The notes: a model not told the origin generated them from the letters alone. Numbered from the stretch's first letter, positions 16,551-25,326 are shown. The stretch is 64,000 nt of DNA from Candidatus Pedobacter colombiensis (GCA_029202485.1 CP119313.1:5146001-5210000), one strand, 5' to 3'. A program made the numbers and translations.

Positions 16551-16832
16551 ATTTTTATTTTTTTGTTAAGAATTGACATTAGGAGAGTTAGGCAATAACT
16601 GTTAATTAGTATGGTTTCGGATTTTATAGCCTTTTTATGATAAATAGGGAAGGTTTAAGGAATGCGCCTGGTTATTTTCCCGTGATTATCAGGGTGCTGT
16701 ATGCTGTGCTGATTTTGTGGAAATGTCAAAGAATGTGGAAAAAAATAAAAAAGGCTTTTATTTTTAAAATAAAATTCCTAATATTGCAGTCCGATTTTAA
16801 ACAAGAAAAAGTCGGCTTAATAGCTTAAAATC
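16551..16832 (+). promoter_or_regulatory. rplS upstream region with -7-like element and leader hairpin
   Basis: This 282-bp spacer has no convincing gene. A near -7 match TAATATTG lies at 16779-16786. Just after it, CCGATTTT (16791-16798) can pair with AAAA-TCGG (16807-16815, one bulged G), a small hairpin in the presumed L19 leader. L19 leaders are known in other phyla; identity with them was not tested. Confidence 0.35.
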
Positions 16833-17180
16833 ATGGATTTAGTAAAATTTGTTGAAGAGCAGGTAATCGCAAAAAATGAGTTTCCTGCATTCAAATCAGG
16901 AGATACAGTGAGTGTTCACTATAAAATTCGCGAAGGTAATAAAGAACGTATTCAAATTTACCAAGGCGTAGTATTACAACGTAATAGCGTTGGTGCAAGC
17001 GAAACGTTTACCGTTCGTAAAATGTCTAACGGCGTAGGTGTAGAGCGTATATTCCCTATTAACTCTCCTAACATCGCTAAAATCGAAGTGAATAGCCACG
17101 GTAAAGTTCGCAGAGCGAAATTATTTTATCTGCGCGAATTGACTGGTAAAGCAGCTCGTATCAAATCTAAAAGAGTTTAA
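16833..17180 (+). CDS. rplS: 50S ribosomal protein bL19
   Basis: A 115-residue bL19, found at the 30S-50S interface. The family core is clear: VHYKIREGNKERIQIYQGVV, RNSVGASETFTVRKMSNGVG, and VERIFPINSPNIAKIEV, with a C-terminal GKVRRAKLFYLREL. It ends the ribosomal/tRNA-modification locus but is separated from trmD by the two small paralogues. A strong terminator follows. Confidence 0.97.
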   Translation: MDLVKFVEEQVIAKNEFPAFKSGDTVSVHYKIREGNKERIQIYQGVVLQRNSVGASETFTVRKMSNGVGVERIFPINSPNIAKIEVNSHGKVRRAKLFYLRELTGKAARIKSKRV

Positions 17181-17202
17181 TTCTTTTAAAAAAAAATATA
17201 TT

Positions 17203-17234
17203 AACCTCATCGATCATATCGATGAGGTTTTTTT
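17203..17234 (+). terminator. Intrinsic terminator of rplS
   Basis: AACCTCATCGAT (17203-17214) pairs perfectly with 17218-17229 around a 3-nt loop and is followed by a run of seven or more T. Confidence 0.93.
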
Positions 17235-17241
17235 GTTTGCA

Positions 17242-17249
17242 TATCTTTG
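17242..17249 (+). promoter_or_regulatory. -7 element (TATCTTTG) of the dehydrogenase gene
   Basis: Exact TAnnTTTG match 22 nt before the start codon, immediately after the rplS terminator. No -33 TTG at normal spacing was found, because that position falls inside the terminator hairpin. Confidence 0.55.
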
Positions 17250-17271
17250 CGCTAACTAACTTAATATAATA

Positions 17272-18498
17272 ATGAAAGAACTGTTAAAAAAATTCGAGGA
17301 GAAGCGACCGGAGATTGTTTTTGAATGGAAGGATAAAGAATCTGAAGCTGAGGGCTGGGTGGTTATCAATTCACTTCGTGGTGGTGCTGCCGGTGGTGGT
17401 ACAAGGATGCGTAAGGGACTGGATAAAAGAGAGGTTGAATCTTTGGCTAAAACAATGGAGGTAAAGTTTACAGTGTCAGGACCTCCTATAGGTGGTGCTA
17501 AATCAGGCATAAACTTTGACCCTGCGGATCCAAGAAAGAAGGAAGTATTAGAACGCTGGTATAAAGCCGTAATGCCTTTGTTGAAGAGTTATTATGGGAC
17601 CGGTGGAGATTTAAATATTGATGAGATTCATGAAGTGATTCCAATCACTGAGAATTATGGCTTATGGCATCCACAAGAGGGTGTAATCAATGGACATTAC
17701 CAGGCCAGAGAAAATGAGCGTATTCATCAGATTGGTCAATTGCGCTACGGAGTATCTAAAGTGCTGGAAGATTTAAACTACACGCCTGACATCAAAAGGA
17801 AATATAAAGTTGCTGATATGATTACAGGTTACGGTGTAGCCGAGTCGATCGGGCATTTTTATGGCATCTGGGGTGGTGAATTAGCCGGAAAAAGAGCGAT
17901 TATTCAGGGATGGGGTAATGTAGCGGCAGCCGCGGGTTATTATCTGGCACAAAATGGTGTAAAAGTTGTAGGGATTATTGACCGTGTTGGCGGATTGATA
18001 AAGAAAGAAGGCTTTAGCAAGGAAGAGATCGTTGCTCTGTTTAACAATAGGGTTGGAAACACATTGGTTTCTCCTGACCTGATTTCTTTTGAGGAGGCTA
18101 GTGAGCAGATTTGGAATATAGGAGCAGAAATTTTTGTTCCTGCAGCAGCTTCCAGGCTTGTTAAGCAAGCAGAAGTGGATCAGTTGATCGCTGGTGGCTT
18201 GGAGGTAATTGCATGCGGTGCAAACGTTCCTTTTGCGGATAAAGAGATTTTCTTTGGAAGCATTATGGAGCACGTTGATAACCATTGTGCTGTAATTCCA
18301 GACTTTATTTCTAACTGTGGTATGGCCAGAGTTTTTGCTTACTTGATGCAAAGAAATGTAGAGATGAGCGATGATGCAATATTTACTGATGCATCACAAG
18401 TAATTTATAAAGCAATGAAGGCGATCCATGATGAGTCACCGGAGCGTAAACAGCTATCTAAAACCGCATTCGAAATTGCATTAAAACAATTGGTGTAA
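17272..18498 (+). CDS. Glu/Leu/Phe/Val dehydrogenase (glutamate dehydrogenase type)
   Basis: NAD(P)-dependent oxidative deamination of an amino acid, most likely glutamate. The 408-residue protein has the dimerisation domain with GGGTRMRKGL and the catalytic Lys in PPIGGAKSGINFDP (near residue 76), then a Rossmann domain starting with GWGNVAAAAGYYLA near 213. The length is closer to the short class seen in Leu/Val-type enzymes and atypical GDHs, so the preferred amino acid cannot be set from sequence alone. It is followed after 2 bp by an MscS channel gene. Confidence 0.88.
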   Translation: MKELLKKFEEKRPEIVFEWKDKESEAEGWVVINSLRGGAAGGGTRMRKGLDKREVESLAKTMEVKFTVSGPPIGGAKSGINFDPADPRKKEVLERWYKAVMPLLKSYYGTGGDLNIDEIHEVIPITENYGLWHPQEGVINGHYQARENERIHQIGQLRYGVSKVLEDLNYTPDIKRKYKVADMITGYGVAESIGHFYGIWGGELAGKRAIIQGWGNVAAAAGYYLAQNGVKVVGIIDRVGGLIKKEGFSKEEIVALFNNRVGNTLVSPDLISFEEASEQIWNIGAEIFVPAAASRLVKQAEVDQLIAGGLEVIACGANVPFADKEIFFGSIMEHVDNHCAVIPDFISNCGMARVFAYLMQRNVEMSDDAIFTDASQVIYKAMKAIHDESPERKQLSKTAFEIALKQLV

Positions 18499-18500
18499 AT

Positions 18501-19613
18501 ATGATGGATAATCAATTTTTTGAACAGATTTTCTGGGGCAATACAGTTAAGCAATATTGTTTTTTTGTTGGTATTATTTTACTTGGACTACTGTTTAAAA
18601 GATTGGTTTCCAGGTTAATTAGTTTTTTTCTTTTTAAAATATTTAAGAAGTTTGCCGAAGAGGTTAATGGGGATACTTTTACTGCACTCCTGGTAAAACC
18701 CATAGAATCATTTATTTCTTTCTGTACATTCTATCTTGCTGTTAATAATTTAACCCACCCGCTTGATATTGTCCTGTGGCACAGATCAAAAACAAAGTTA
18801 GGCGTCACTGTTGGAGATTGTCTGGATAAGGTATTTCTATTTCTGATTATTTTGTCCGTTTTCTGGATCATCTTAAGAATTATTGATTTTATAGCTTTTG
18901 TATTAAAGCATAAAGCATCAATAACCAATAATCGGGCAGATGATCAATTGGTGCCATTCTTAAAAGAGTTGACTAAGACGCTGGTTTGTTTTTTAGGTTT
19001 TTTTGTGTTACTAGGCTTTGTTTTTGAGATTAATGTCCTTACCCTGATTACTGGACTAGGAATTGGTGGTATTGCAATAGCGTTAGCTGCAAAAGAAAGT
19101 TTGGAGAACCTACTCGGCTCTTTTACCATATTCCTGGATAAGCCTTTTACTGTTGGCGATGTGGTTAAGGTGGGTGGAGTAGAGGGCACGATTAATAAAG
19201 TTGGTTTTAGAAGTACCTGGTTGACGAGTCCTGATAAAACGACCATCGTTATTCCAAATAAGGCAATGATTGCCGGAGTACTTGAAAATGTAACCTTAAG
19301 AAACTATAGAAGGGTGAATTTTTCTATTGGTATTACTTATGAAACTGAGTCGACTGATATTAAACAGATCCTTGAAGCAATTGGAGGCTTTCTGACTGCT
19401 CATCGAGAGACAAAGGATGGTTACGCTACGTTTGATAGTTTTGGCGATTCCTCTTTGCGTATACAGGTTGTTTACCTGGTTAAGAATATGGAATTCAATA
19501 AGTATCTTAAAGTGAAGGAGGAGGTTAATTTTAAGCTTATGGAGGTAGTTAAACAGTACCGCTCTGACTTTGCCTATCCAACGCAAAGATCGATTACTGA
19601 TGGTCAGAAGTAA
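18501..19613 (+). CDS. MscS family mechanosensitive ion channel
   Basis: A 370-residue membrane protein with several N-terminal hydrophobic segments, a pore-lining helix in GIGGIAIALAAKESLENLLG and the beta domain after DKPFTVGDVV. These are the hallmarks of MscS channels, which release solutes at hypo-osmotic shock. The start lies 2 bp after the dehydrogenase stop, so the genes share a transcript. Glutamate is a major osmolyte, so pairing with a GDH-type enzyme may reflect osmotic adaptation; that is inference. Confidence 0.9.
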   Translation: MMDNQFFEQIFWGNTVKQYCFFVGIILLGLLFKRLVSRLISFFLFKIFKKFAEEVNGDTFTALLVKPIESFISFCTFYLAVNNLTHPLDIVLWHRSKTKLGVTVGDCLDKVFLFLIILSVFWIILRIIDFIAFVLKHKASITNNRADDQLVPFLKELTKTLVCFLGFFVLLGFVFEINVLTLITGLGIGGIAIALAAKESLENLLGSFTIFLDKPFTVGDVVKVGGVEGTINKVGFRSTWLTSPDKTTIVIPNKAMIAGVLENVTLRNYRRVNFSIGITYETESTDIKQILEAIGGFLTAHRETKDGYATFDSFGDSSLRIQVVYLVKNMEFNKYLKVKEEVNFKLMEVVKQYRSDFAYPTQRSITDGQK

Positions 19614-19637
19614 AAAAGACTTAGAATAGGCATTAAA

Positions 19638-19676
19638 AAAAGGGGGATATCATGATTTAAATGATATCCCCCTTTT
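19638..19676. terminator. Bidirectional intrinsic terminator
   Basis: A 16-bp perfect stem, AAAAGGGGGATATCAT (19638-19653) with its complement (19661-19676), loop GATTTAA. A-rich and T-rich flanks let it serve both mscS and the convergent psd gene. Confidence 0.93.
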
Positions 19677-19696
19677 AATTATAAAGCTTGTTTGCT

Positions 19697-20356
19697 TTAT
19701 GAAAGCTCGGCCAGTACTGTAATTCCGCCTTTTACAACCTGATTTAGCTCCAGGTTAACTTTGGTACCAAGAGGCAGGAATATATCCACCCTTGAGCCGA
19801 ATTTGATAAAACCAAATTCTTTAGTCTGCTCAACTTTATCTCCTTCTTTTACATACCAAACAATCCTTCTGGCAAGTGCACCTGCAATTTGTCTAAACAA
19901 TACAGGTGTACCATTTTTATGTTCTACAACTACTGTTGTTCTTTCGTTCTCTGTAGATGATTTAGGATTCCAGGCTGCTAAATATTTACCCGGATGGTAT
20001 TTAAAAAACTTAACTACTCCAGAAATCGGGTTTCTGTTGATGTGTACATTTACAGGCGACATGAATATAGATACCTGTAATCTTTTGTCTTTAAAATATT
20101 CACCTTCTTCTGTCTCTTCTATTACCACAACTTTTCCATCTGCCGGGCAAATAACCAGGTTTTCTCCGGTGGTAAATGTTCGTGATGGGTTTCTAAAAAA
20201 CTGTAAAACGATAACGAAAAGGGAAAAAGAGAAAATGTAGATTAACCATCTTAACCAGGTTATGTCATCAAATTTATAAGAAATAATCGCATTCAAAATA
20301 AATATGAAAAGGACAGATAGTGCAATGGTGGTGTAACCTTCTTTGTGTATGGTCAT
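19697..20356 (-). CDS. psd: Phosphatidylserine decarboxylase (short, PSD-A type)
   Basis: Converts phosphatidylserine to phosphatidylethanolamine. The 219-residue proenzyme has two N-terminal membrane helices, the core VICPADGKVV and HINRNPISGVV, and the self-cleavage site Gly-Ser in KFGSRVD near residue 187, whose Ser becomes the pyruvoyl group. The short archaeal-like form is common in Bacteroidota. It lies downstream of hpt on the same strand with a 47-bp spacer that holds a 20-bp palindrome. Confidence 0.94.
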   Translation of the reverse strand: MTIHKEGYTTIALSVLFIFILNAIISYKFDDITWLRWLIYIFSFSLFVIVLQFFRNPSRTFTTGENLVICPADGKVVVIEETEEGEYFKDKRLQVSIFMSPVNVHINRNPISGVVKFFKYHPGKYLAAWNPKSSTENERTTVVVEHKNGTPVLFRQIAGALARRIVWYVKEGDKVEQTKEFGFIKFGSRVDIFLPLGTKVNLELNQVVKGGITVLAELS

Positions 20357-20372
20357 TGATATAGAATGTATG

Positions 20373-20392
20373 TTTTCACAAAATTGTGAAAA
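20373..20392. promoter_or_regulatory. Palindrome upstream of psd
   Basis: TTTTCACAA (20373-20381) and TTGTGAAAA (20384-20392) form a perfect 9-bp inverted repeat with a 2-bp centre, 16 bp upstream of the psd start. The two-base loop and missing T-tract on the transcribed strand argue for a protein-binding site over a terminator. Confidence 0.4.
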
Positions 20393-20403
20393 AAAAACAA
20401 CAT

Positions 20404-20961
20404 TTAAGGTAACTGAGACGGAACAGTTTTCTCTCTGTAGATATCTTTCAGGTTTCGGCCGAGTCCGATGTAATCTAAACCATAGCCAACCACAAACTCA
20501 TTTGCGATTTCAAAACCTACGTATTCAAGCTCCTTTATAGGTGCTTTTAAGGCTTCAGGTTTGAATAAAAGGCTGCAAACCTTAACTGAGGCTGGTGTTT
20601 GTTTATATACCTCGCTCAGGACGTAATTAAGCGTAAAGCCGCTATCTACAATATCCTCAACAATGATGATGTCGCGGTTGTGTAGATTTTTAGGTAACCC
20701 AAATGCTTCTTTTATTTTTCCACTGCTTTCGGTTCCTTCATAAGAAGAAACCCTGATAAACCCAATTTCGCAGGGGATCTCCACTTCCTTAAGCAGGTCG
20801 GCCATAAATAAGAAACTCCCATTTAATACGCCAATAAATATGGGACAACGTTTTTCATAGTCCATATTCATCTGTATACCGATTAGACGTGTTCTTTTGC
20901 TAATGGTGTGATTCTCCAAAAGAATTTCAAACGCTTTATCTTCAATTATAATGTTGTTCAT
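20404..20961 (-). CDS. hpt: Hypoxanthine phosphoribosyltransferase
   Basis: Purine salvage enzyme that makes IMP (and usually GMP) from PRPP and the free base. The 185-residue protein has the PRPP loop VEDIVDSGFTL near residue 103 and the flexible-loop region VSSYEGTESSGKI. Length and motifs are standard. It starts 5 bp after the stop of the upstream GT51 gene, so it is co-transcribed with it. Confidence 0.94.
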   Translation of the reverse strand: MNNIIIEDKAFEILLENHTISKRTRLIGIQMNMDYEKRCPIFIGVLNGSFLFMADLLKEVEIPCEIGFIRVSSYEGTESSGKIKEAFGLPKNLHNRDIIIVEDIVDSGFTLNYVLSEVYKQTPASVKVCSLLFKPEALKAPIKELEYVGFEIANEFVVGYGLDYIGLGRNLKDIYREKTVPSQLP

Positions 20962-20966
20962 CGTAT

Positions 20967-23123
20967 TTATAACTGTTTTGCCTTCTCTTGTTCTTTTTCT
21001 CTTTTTCGTTGTTCCCGGCGCTCCTGCCTCAATTGTTTCTTCGTTTTGGTCGTGTCTATTTTTACCGACGGAGTAGCCGTGGTGTCCTTTTTTTGTCTGC
21101 CGAATATCCTATCGAATAAACTCTTTGGCGCATCGTGGGTTTCGATAGCAGGCAGTGGATCATCATTGTCAAATGCGGTTGTATCGATTTTGGTCGAGTC
21201 CGGCAGCAGGTATTTCCTTAATCCTTCGCGCAGGCGGACATTATAAAAGCCATATCCACTGCTATCATTAGGTGTTAAACCTCTTCCCGCCATAATCTTC
21301 CCGATAAATTTAAAGTAAGGATAAAGATAGTCTTTAAGCTCGCCGTTATCTTTAAATTTATACAATGCTATCTTAGGTCTCGGAACAATGTTGGCCAGGA
21401 AAATTCCTTCTCCAATATTCAGATCAGATGGTTTTTTACCAAAATAATACCTTGTAGCTTCTCCAATTCCGTAAATGTTCTGGCCCATTTCAATGATGTT
21501 AAAATAAACCTCCAACATGCGGTTTTTGCTCACCAGATGGTTGTTTTCAATCAGCCATACAATAAGAATTTCTTCTGCTTTTCGCGATAATGTTTTTTGT
21601 CTGCTTAAGAATATGTTTTTTACCAGCTGCATGGATATGGTACTTCCACCTCTAACAAATTTCTTCGCCTTAAAGTTTACGGCAATAGATTTACGGATAG
21701 ATTCCTCCACAAAGCCCTTATGGGTAAAGAAAGAAGGATCTTCGGAGGTAAGTATGGCGTTTTTAAAGTTGCTGGAAACCTCAGAAAGCGGAGTGTAATT
21801 TGGGTTTGCCGGGCCGATTAAAATATCGCGCATGGGCTTTCCGTGCTCATATGGCGTGTAAACGAAGTCCCTATTGATCTTTTGTAGGTCCGTTTTTCCA
21901 AATTTGAGGATCTTGAAATTGGCAGGTGTTAGCGAAGAGCTGAATTTTACACTATCCGGAAGTGAACTGTCAAGATAAAAATCCAGGTCATAGCGGATCT
22001 TTCCACTCACCTGCATTCCGTCAAGTGATTCAAATAAGCCTTGCGGAAAAGCGCTTAATACTTCCTGGGCGTCCTGTTCTGGCGCGCGAAGCTTTACCTC
22101 ATAAATTTTGTTAGGAGATAAGGTGTATTTTAAATAAGGATGAATGGTTGCTTTTTGAAGATAGACAGTCGAAGAACTATCCAGCGCAACAAAATTCTTT
22201 CCAATAAGCATATCGGCATCAATCCTTGCATTGGAAACCACGATGTCGTTGGAAGCGATTTTGGGATGGTTGATGAGTAAGTTTTTGATCGACCAGGAGC
22301 CAGATATTTTGAAATTGTCGCCACTATATTCGGCATTTTTCATTTCTGTTCTTACCGTATCAAAACTCAATTTGGCTTGCAGTTTGCGATCCAGATAGGG
22401 CAATTCTATCTTCTTGTTGTCTGCAAAAAGCATGATGTCCAATTGCTTCTTTCCCGGTTTTACAGTTCCTTTAATGTGCCAGGTAGATTCAGTGCCGTTT
22501 ACTAAAATTGTTGAATTTAAATCGCCATCATTAATTGTAGCCTTTTTGGTAAGGAAGCTCAGTTTTGCTGTATCATTATCGTTTACATTCAATAGAAAGT
22601 CGTTGATTTCCATATTGTCAGGAATTTTATACAAAATTTGATTTAGCAAGTTATGCGCTAGATCAGCAAGGCCTGTTTTGGTCTTCTTTTCTGTATTATC
22701 TTTCTTTTTTCTTTTTAGAATGAAGTCGAGGTTGCTTAAGGAATCTTTGAAAACCACATTTAGCTTACCGACGTTTAAATTAATTTCAGAGAGTTTAACA
22801 TCACCAAAAATTAAGGGGAAAAGCTTAACTCCAATGGTCATGTCATTTATTGTGGTAAGAGTATCCCGGTCTTTAGGGACTACCGAAATGTTTTTCATGT
22901 GAACAGTGCTCAATCCATTAAACCCATATTCAGCAATTTTAACATCCAGGCCATAATCTTTATCGGCCTTATCAATGGCCTTTGTCATCATTTTTGTTAG
23001 AAGGGCTTCTCTTTTGCTATAGGCAACAATGCCTGCAATAATCAGTAAAAGAAGAAAAATCCCCAATACCCACGCTCCGGTCTTAATGTACTTTTTGGGG
23101 ATGTTAATTTTTGGAAGATGCAT
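20967..23123 (-). CDS. Transglycosylase domain protein (GT51) with long N-terminal AsmA-like region
   Basis: A 718-residue envelope protein: a membrane anchor near residues 15-38, a long mainly beta-strand region (about 40-440) resembling AsmA/DUF748-type repeats, then a GT51 peptidoglycan glycosyltransferase domain (about 445-620). Catalytic Glu motif TSEDPSFFTHKG lies near 462 and RGGSTISMQLVKN near 495, followed by RKAEEI and FNIIEMG. No transpeptidase domain follows, so it polymerises glycan strands but cannot cross-link. The C-terminus is a Lys/Arg/Gln-rich tail. Co-transcribed with hpt. The AsmA-like label is tentative. Confidence 0.82.
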   Translation of the reverse strand: MHLPKINIPKKYIKTGAWVLGIFLLLLIIAGIVAYSKREALLTKMMTKAIDKADKDYGLDVKIAEYGFNGLSTVHMKNISVVPKDRDTLTTINDMTIGVKLFPLIFGDVKLSEINLNVGKLNVVFKDSLSNLDFILKRKKKDNTEKKTKTGLADLAHNLLNQILYKIPDNMEINDFLLNVNDNDTAKLSFLTKKATINDGDLNSTILVNGTESTWHIKGTVKPGKKQLDIMLFADNKKIELPYLDRKLQAKLSFDTVRTEMKNAEYSGDNFKISGSWSIKNLLINHPKIASNDIVVSNARIDADMLIGKNFVALDSSSTVYLQKATIHPYLKYTLSPNKIYEVKLRAPEQDAQEVLSAFPQGLFESLDGMQVSGKIRYDLDFYLDSSLPDSVKFSSSLTPANFKILKFGKTDLQKINRDFVYTPYEHGKPMRDILIGPANPNYTPLSEVSSNFKNAILTSEDPSFFTHKGFVEESIRKSIAVNFKAKKFVRGGSTISMQLVKNIFLSRQKTLSRKAEEILIVWLIENNHLVSKNRMLEVYFNIIEMGQNIYGIGEATRYYFGKKPSDLNIGEGIFLANIVPRPKIALYKFKDNGELKDYLYPYFKFIGKIMAGRGLTPNDSSGYGFYNVRLREGLRKYLLPDSTKIDTTAFDNDDPLPAIETHDAPKSLFDRIFGRQKKDTTATPSVKIDTTKTKKQLRQERREQRKREKEQEKAKQL

Positions 23124-23227
23124 GCTATAAAATAGATTTTATTGCTAAACGTTAAAGTCAAATGTTTATTTCGTGTTAAAATTACAATAAAAAGGGGCAT
23201 TTAAAATTAATTGTGGCCGTCTTTTGT

Positions 23228-23235
23228 TAATTTTG
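23228..23235 (+). promoter_or_regulatory. -7 element (TAATTTTG) of mrp
   Basis: Exact TAnnTTTG match ending 4 nt before the ATG of mrp. A TTG at 23211-23213 lies 14 nt upstream, closer than the usual -33 spacing. Predicts a leaderless or nearly leaderless mRNA. Confidence 0.5.
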
Positions 23236-23239
23236 GCTA

Positions 23240-24337
23240 ATGATGATTAGCCCAGAACAAGTTCTAGCCGCTTTGAGAAATGTTGAGGATCCGGATCTTA
23301 AGAAAGATTTGGTTACGCTGAATATGATCAAAGACTTAAAAATAGTTGATAAACAGGTAAGTTTTACCTTGGAATTAACGACCCCTGCTTGTCCGATGAA
23401 GGATATGCTAAAGAATGCATGTTTAAATGCAATTAAGCACTTTGTGAGTCAGGACGCCGAAGTAGAAATCAATATTACTTCCAGAGTAACCAAACCAATG
23501 GATACCACCCAGCTTAAAGCGATCAGGAATATTATCCTGGTATCTTCAGGTAAGGGCGGAGTGGGTAAATCGACTGTTGCCAGTAACCTGGCCATCACAC
23601 TTGCTACTGACGGCGCAAAAGTGGGGCTTATAGATGCAGATATTTATGGGCCATCTGTGCCGATAATGTTTGATCTTGTGGGCGAAAAACCATCAGCAAG
23701 GGAAACTGAAGAGGGGAAAACATTAATTATGCCGGTAGAGAAGTATGGTATAAAGCTCCTTTCTCTGGGCTTTTTTGCAGATCCTGATCAGCCGGTGCCA
23801 TGGCGTGGACCTATGGCTTCCAATGCAGTAAAGCAACTTTTTAACGATGTAGATTGGGGTGAGTTAGATTACCTTATTGTAGACCTTCCGCCAGGAACTG
23901 GAGATATTCACATTACCATTACTCAAAGTTTCCCGATAGCGGGAGCTGTGATTGTTACTACACCTCAGCAAGTGGCGTTGGCAGACACACGAAAAGGACT
24001 GGCAATGTTTAAAATGCCGGGCATCAATATTCCTGTGCTTGGAGTGGTAGAAAATATGGCGTATTTTACACCTGAAGAGCTGCCGGATAATAAGTATTAT
24101 ATTTTTGGAAAAGACGGGGGTAAGGAGCTCGCAAAATCATTTTCGGTGCCATTCCTTGGAGAGATTCCTATCGTACAAAGTATTACTGCAGGTGGTGATA
24201 ACGGAAAGCCGGTAGCTTTAGATAAGGACAATAACATAGCGGTGTCCTTTGCCGAAATTGCAGGGAGGGTAGCACAGCAAATTGCTATAAATAATGCACA
24301 AACGGTAGGAGTCGCTGCGTTGGCTGCTGACAAATGA
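23240..24337 (+). CDS. Mrp/NBP35-type P-loop Fe-S carrier ATPase
   Basis: A 365-residue Mrp (ApbC) protein: N-terminal MIP18/DUF59 domain (residues 1-85, TTPACPMKDM), then a deviant Walker A SSGKGGVGKSTVASNLA near 103, DADIYGPSVP, and DLPPGTGDIH. It loads or transfers Fe-S clusters. The CxxC pair that bridges the cluster in E. coli Mrp is absent: the matching region after ENMAYFTPEELPDNK has no cysteine. nfu follows after 47 bp, supporting an Fe-S assembly role. The first of two consecutive ATGs is used. Confidence 0.92.
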   Translation: MMISPEQVLAALRNVEDPDLKKDLVTLNMIKDLKIVDKQVSFTLELTTPACPMKDMLKNACLNAIKHFVSQDAEVEINITSRVTKPMDTTQLKAIRNIILVSSGKGGVGKSTVASNLAITLATDGAKVGLIDADIYGPSVPIMFDLVGEKPSARETEEGKTLIMPVEKYGIKLLSLGFFADPDQPVPWRGPMASNAVKQLFNDVDWGELDYLIVDLPPGTGDIHITITQSFPIAGAVIVTTPQQVALADTRKGLAMFKMPGINIPVLGVVENMAYFTPEELPDNKYYIFGKDGGKELAKSFSVPFLGEIPIVQSITAGGDNGKPVALDKDNNIAVSFAEIAGRVAQQIAINNAQTVGVAALAADK

Positions 24338-24384
24338 TATTAAATGAGAAAAAAATTACTATTTTTATATTTTAATATACCAAA

Positions 24385-24630
24385 ATGAATTTAACAGAAC
24401 AAGTAGAGCAGGCACTAGAAACTATCCGACCATATTTAATTGCTGATGGTGGAAATGTAGCTATAGAAGAGATTACAGTGAATAATGTGGTTAGATTGAA
24501 ATTATTGGGTAACTGCGGATCCTGCAAAATGAGCTTTATGACAATGAAGGCGGGTGTTGAACAAGCAATTATGAAAGCTGTTCCTCAAATTACTGCTGTT
24601 GAAGCAATAAACCTGACAGAGCCGGTTTAA
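24385..24630 (+). CDS. NifU C-terminal domain (Nfu-type) Fe-S scaffold
   Basis: An 81-residue stand-alone Nfu domain with the cluster-binding motif CGSCKMS (Cys 43 and 46) and the conserved MKAGVEQAI that follows. These small proteins carry a [4Fe-4S] cluster at a dimer interface and pass it to targets. Placement just after mrp suggests that Nfu supplies the cysteines that this Mrp lacks; this is inference. Confidence 0.93.
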   Translation: MNLTEQVEQALETIRPYLIADGGNVAIEEITVNNVVRLKLLGNCGSCKMSFMTMKAGVEQAIMKAVPQITAVEAINLTEPV

Positions 24631-24672
24631 ACGATTTAACACAATTTAACTAGCCGTTTTATTTATAACAGC

Positions 24673-24680
24673 TAATTTTG
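24673..24680 (+). promoter_or_regulatory. -7 element (TAATTTTG) of the 24685 gene
   Basis: Exact TAnnTTTG match ending 4 nt before the start codon, the same layout as for mrp and def. Confidence 0.5.
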
Positions 24681-24684
24681 TCAT

Positions 24685-25326
24685 ATGAAGTACTTGCTAA
24701 CCATCATGTTGTCTCTTTTCGTGTCCTCAGTATTTGCCCAGCAAAATACAAAGGAGAAACAATTGATTCAATTCGCCGGAATTATTACCGATGTGGATAG
24801 CAATACAGTTGTTCCTTATGTAACGGTTACCAATTTAACCAATAAGGAACAGCGCTATGCTGCCAATTATAAAGGATATTTCTCCTTTATTGCACACCCC
24901 GGAGACACAATATTGTACACTGCAATTGGTTATAGAGACTTATTGCTGGCTATTCCTGCGCAAATTAATGACAGTAAGTATACTGCTATGATTAAAATGA
25001 AAGCAGAGATTGTAAACCTGCCAACAGTACGTGTTTATCCCTGGGCAACTGTGGAGGACTTTACCAGAGACTTCATGTCTATGAAGATTGCAGATGATGA
25101 TTATGTCATTGCGGCCCGAAATCTTTCGTCTGAGAGCCTTGGAGGATTAATTATGACACTGCCAAGGGATGGAGGGGAAATTCAAAGTATCAACAATAGG
25201 TTAAACCATGATCGTGCTTTAAACAAGAACATGGTTCAAACCAATCCGTTATTAAACCCATTTGCATGGGGTAAGTTGATGCAATCTATCTTTAAAGGAG
25301 ATAAGGTTAGGAGCGAAAGCAACTAG
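24685..25326 (+). CDS. Secreted protein with carboxypeptidase-regulatory-like domain
   Basis: A 213-residue protein with a signal peptide ending at SSVFAQQ and a CarboxypepD_reg-like beta-sandwich (about residues 28-110; VDSNTVVPYVTVTNL, YKGYFSF, TILYTAIGY). The C-terminal half (WATVEDFTRDFM..., GGLIMTLPRDGG) is conserved in Bacteroidota but has no known function. Its stop overlaps the def stop on the opposite strand by 4 bp. A similar two-part protein occurs at 43490-44242. Confidence 0.8.
   Translation: MKYLLTIMLSLFVSSVFAQQNTKEKQLIQFAGIITDVDSNTVVPYVTVTNLTNKEQRYAANYKGYFSFIAHPGDTILYTAIGYRDLLLAIPAQINDSKYTAMIKMKAEIVNLPTVRVYPWATVEDFTRDFMSMKIADDDYVIAARNLSSESLGGLIMTLPRDGGEIQSINNRLNHDRALNKNMVQTNPLLNPFAWGKLMQSIFKGDKVRSESN

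Noticed and set aside
16637..16828. 63-residue open frame before rplS
   Set aside because: No ribosome-binding or family signal, odd composition, and it covers the presumed rplS promoter and leader; treated as non-coding.
19761..20240. 159-residue frame antisense to psd
   Set aside because: Opposite an intact psd; no start signal or recognisable domain.
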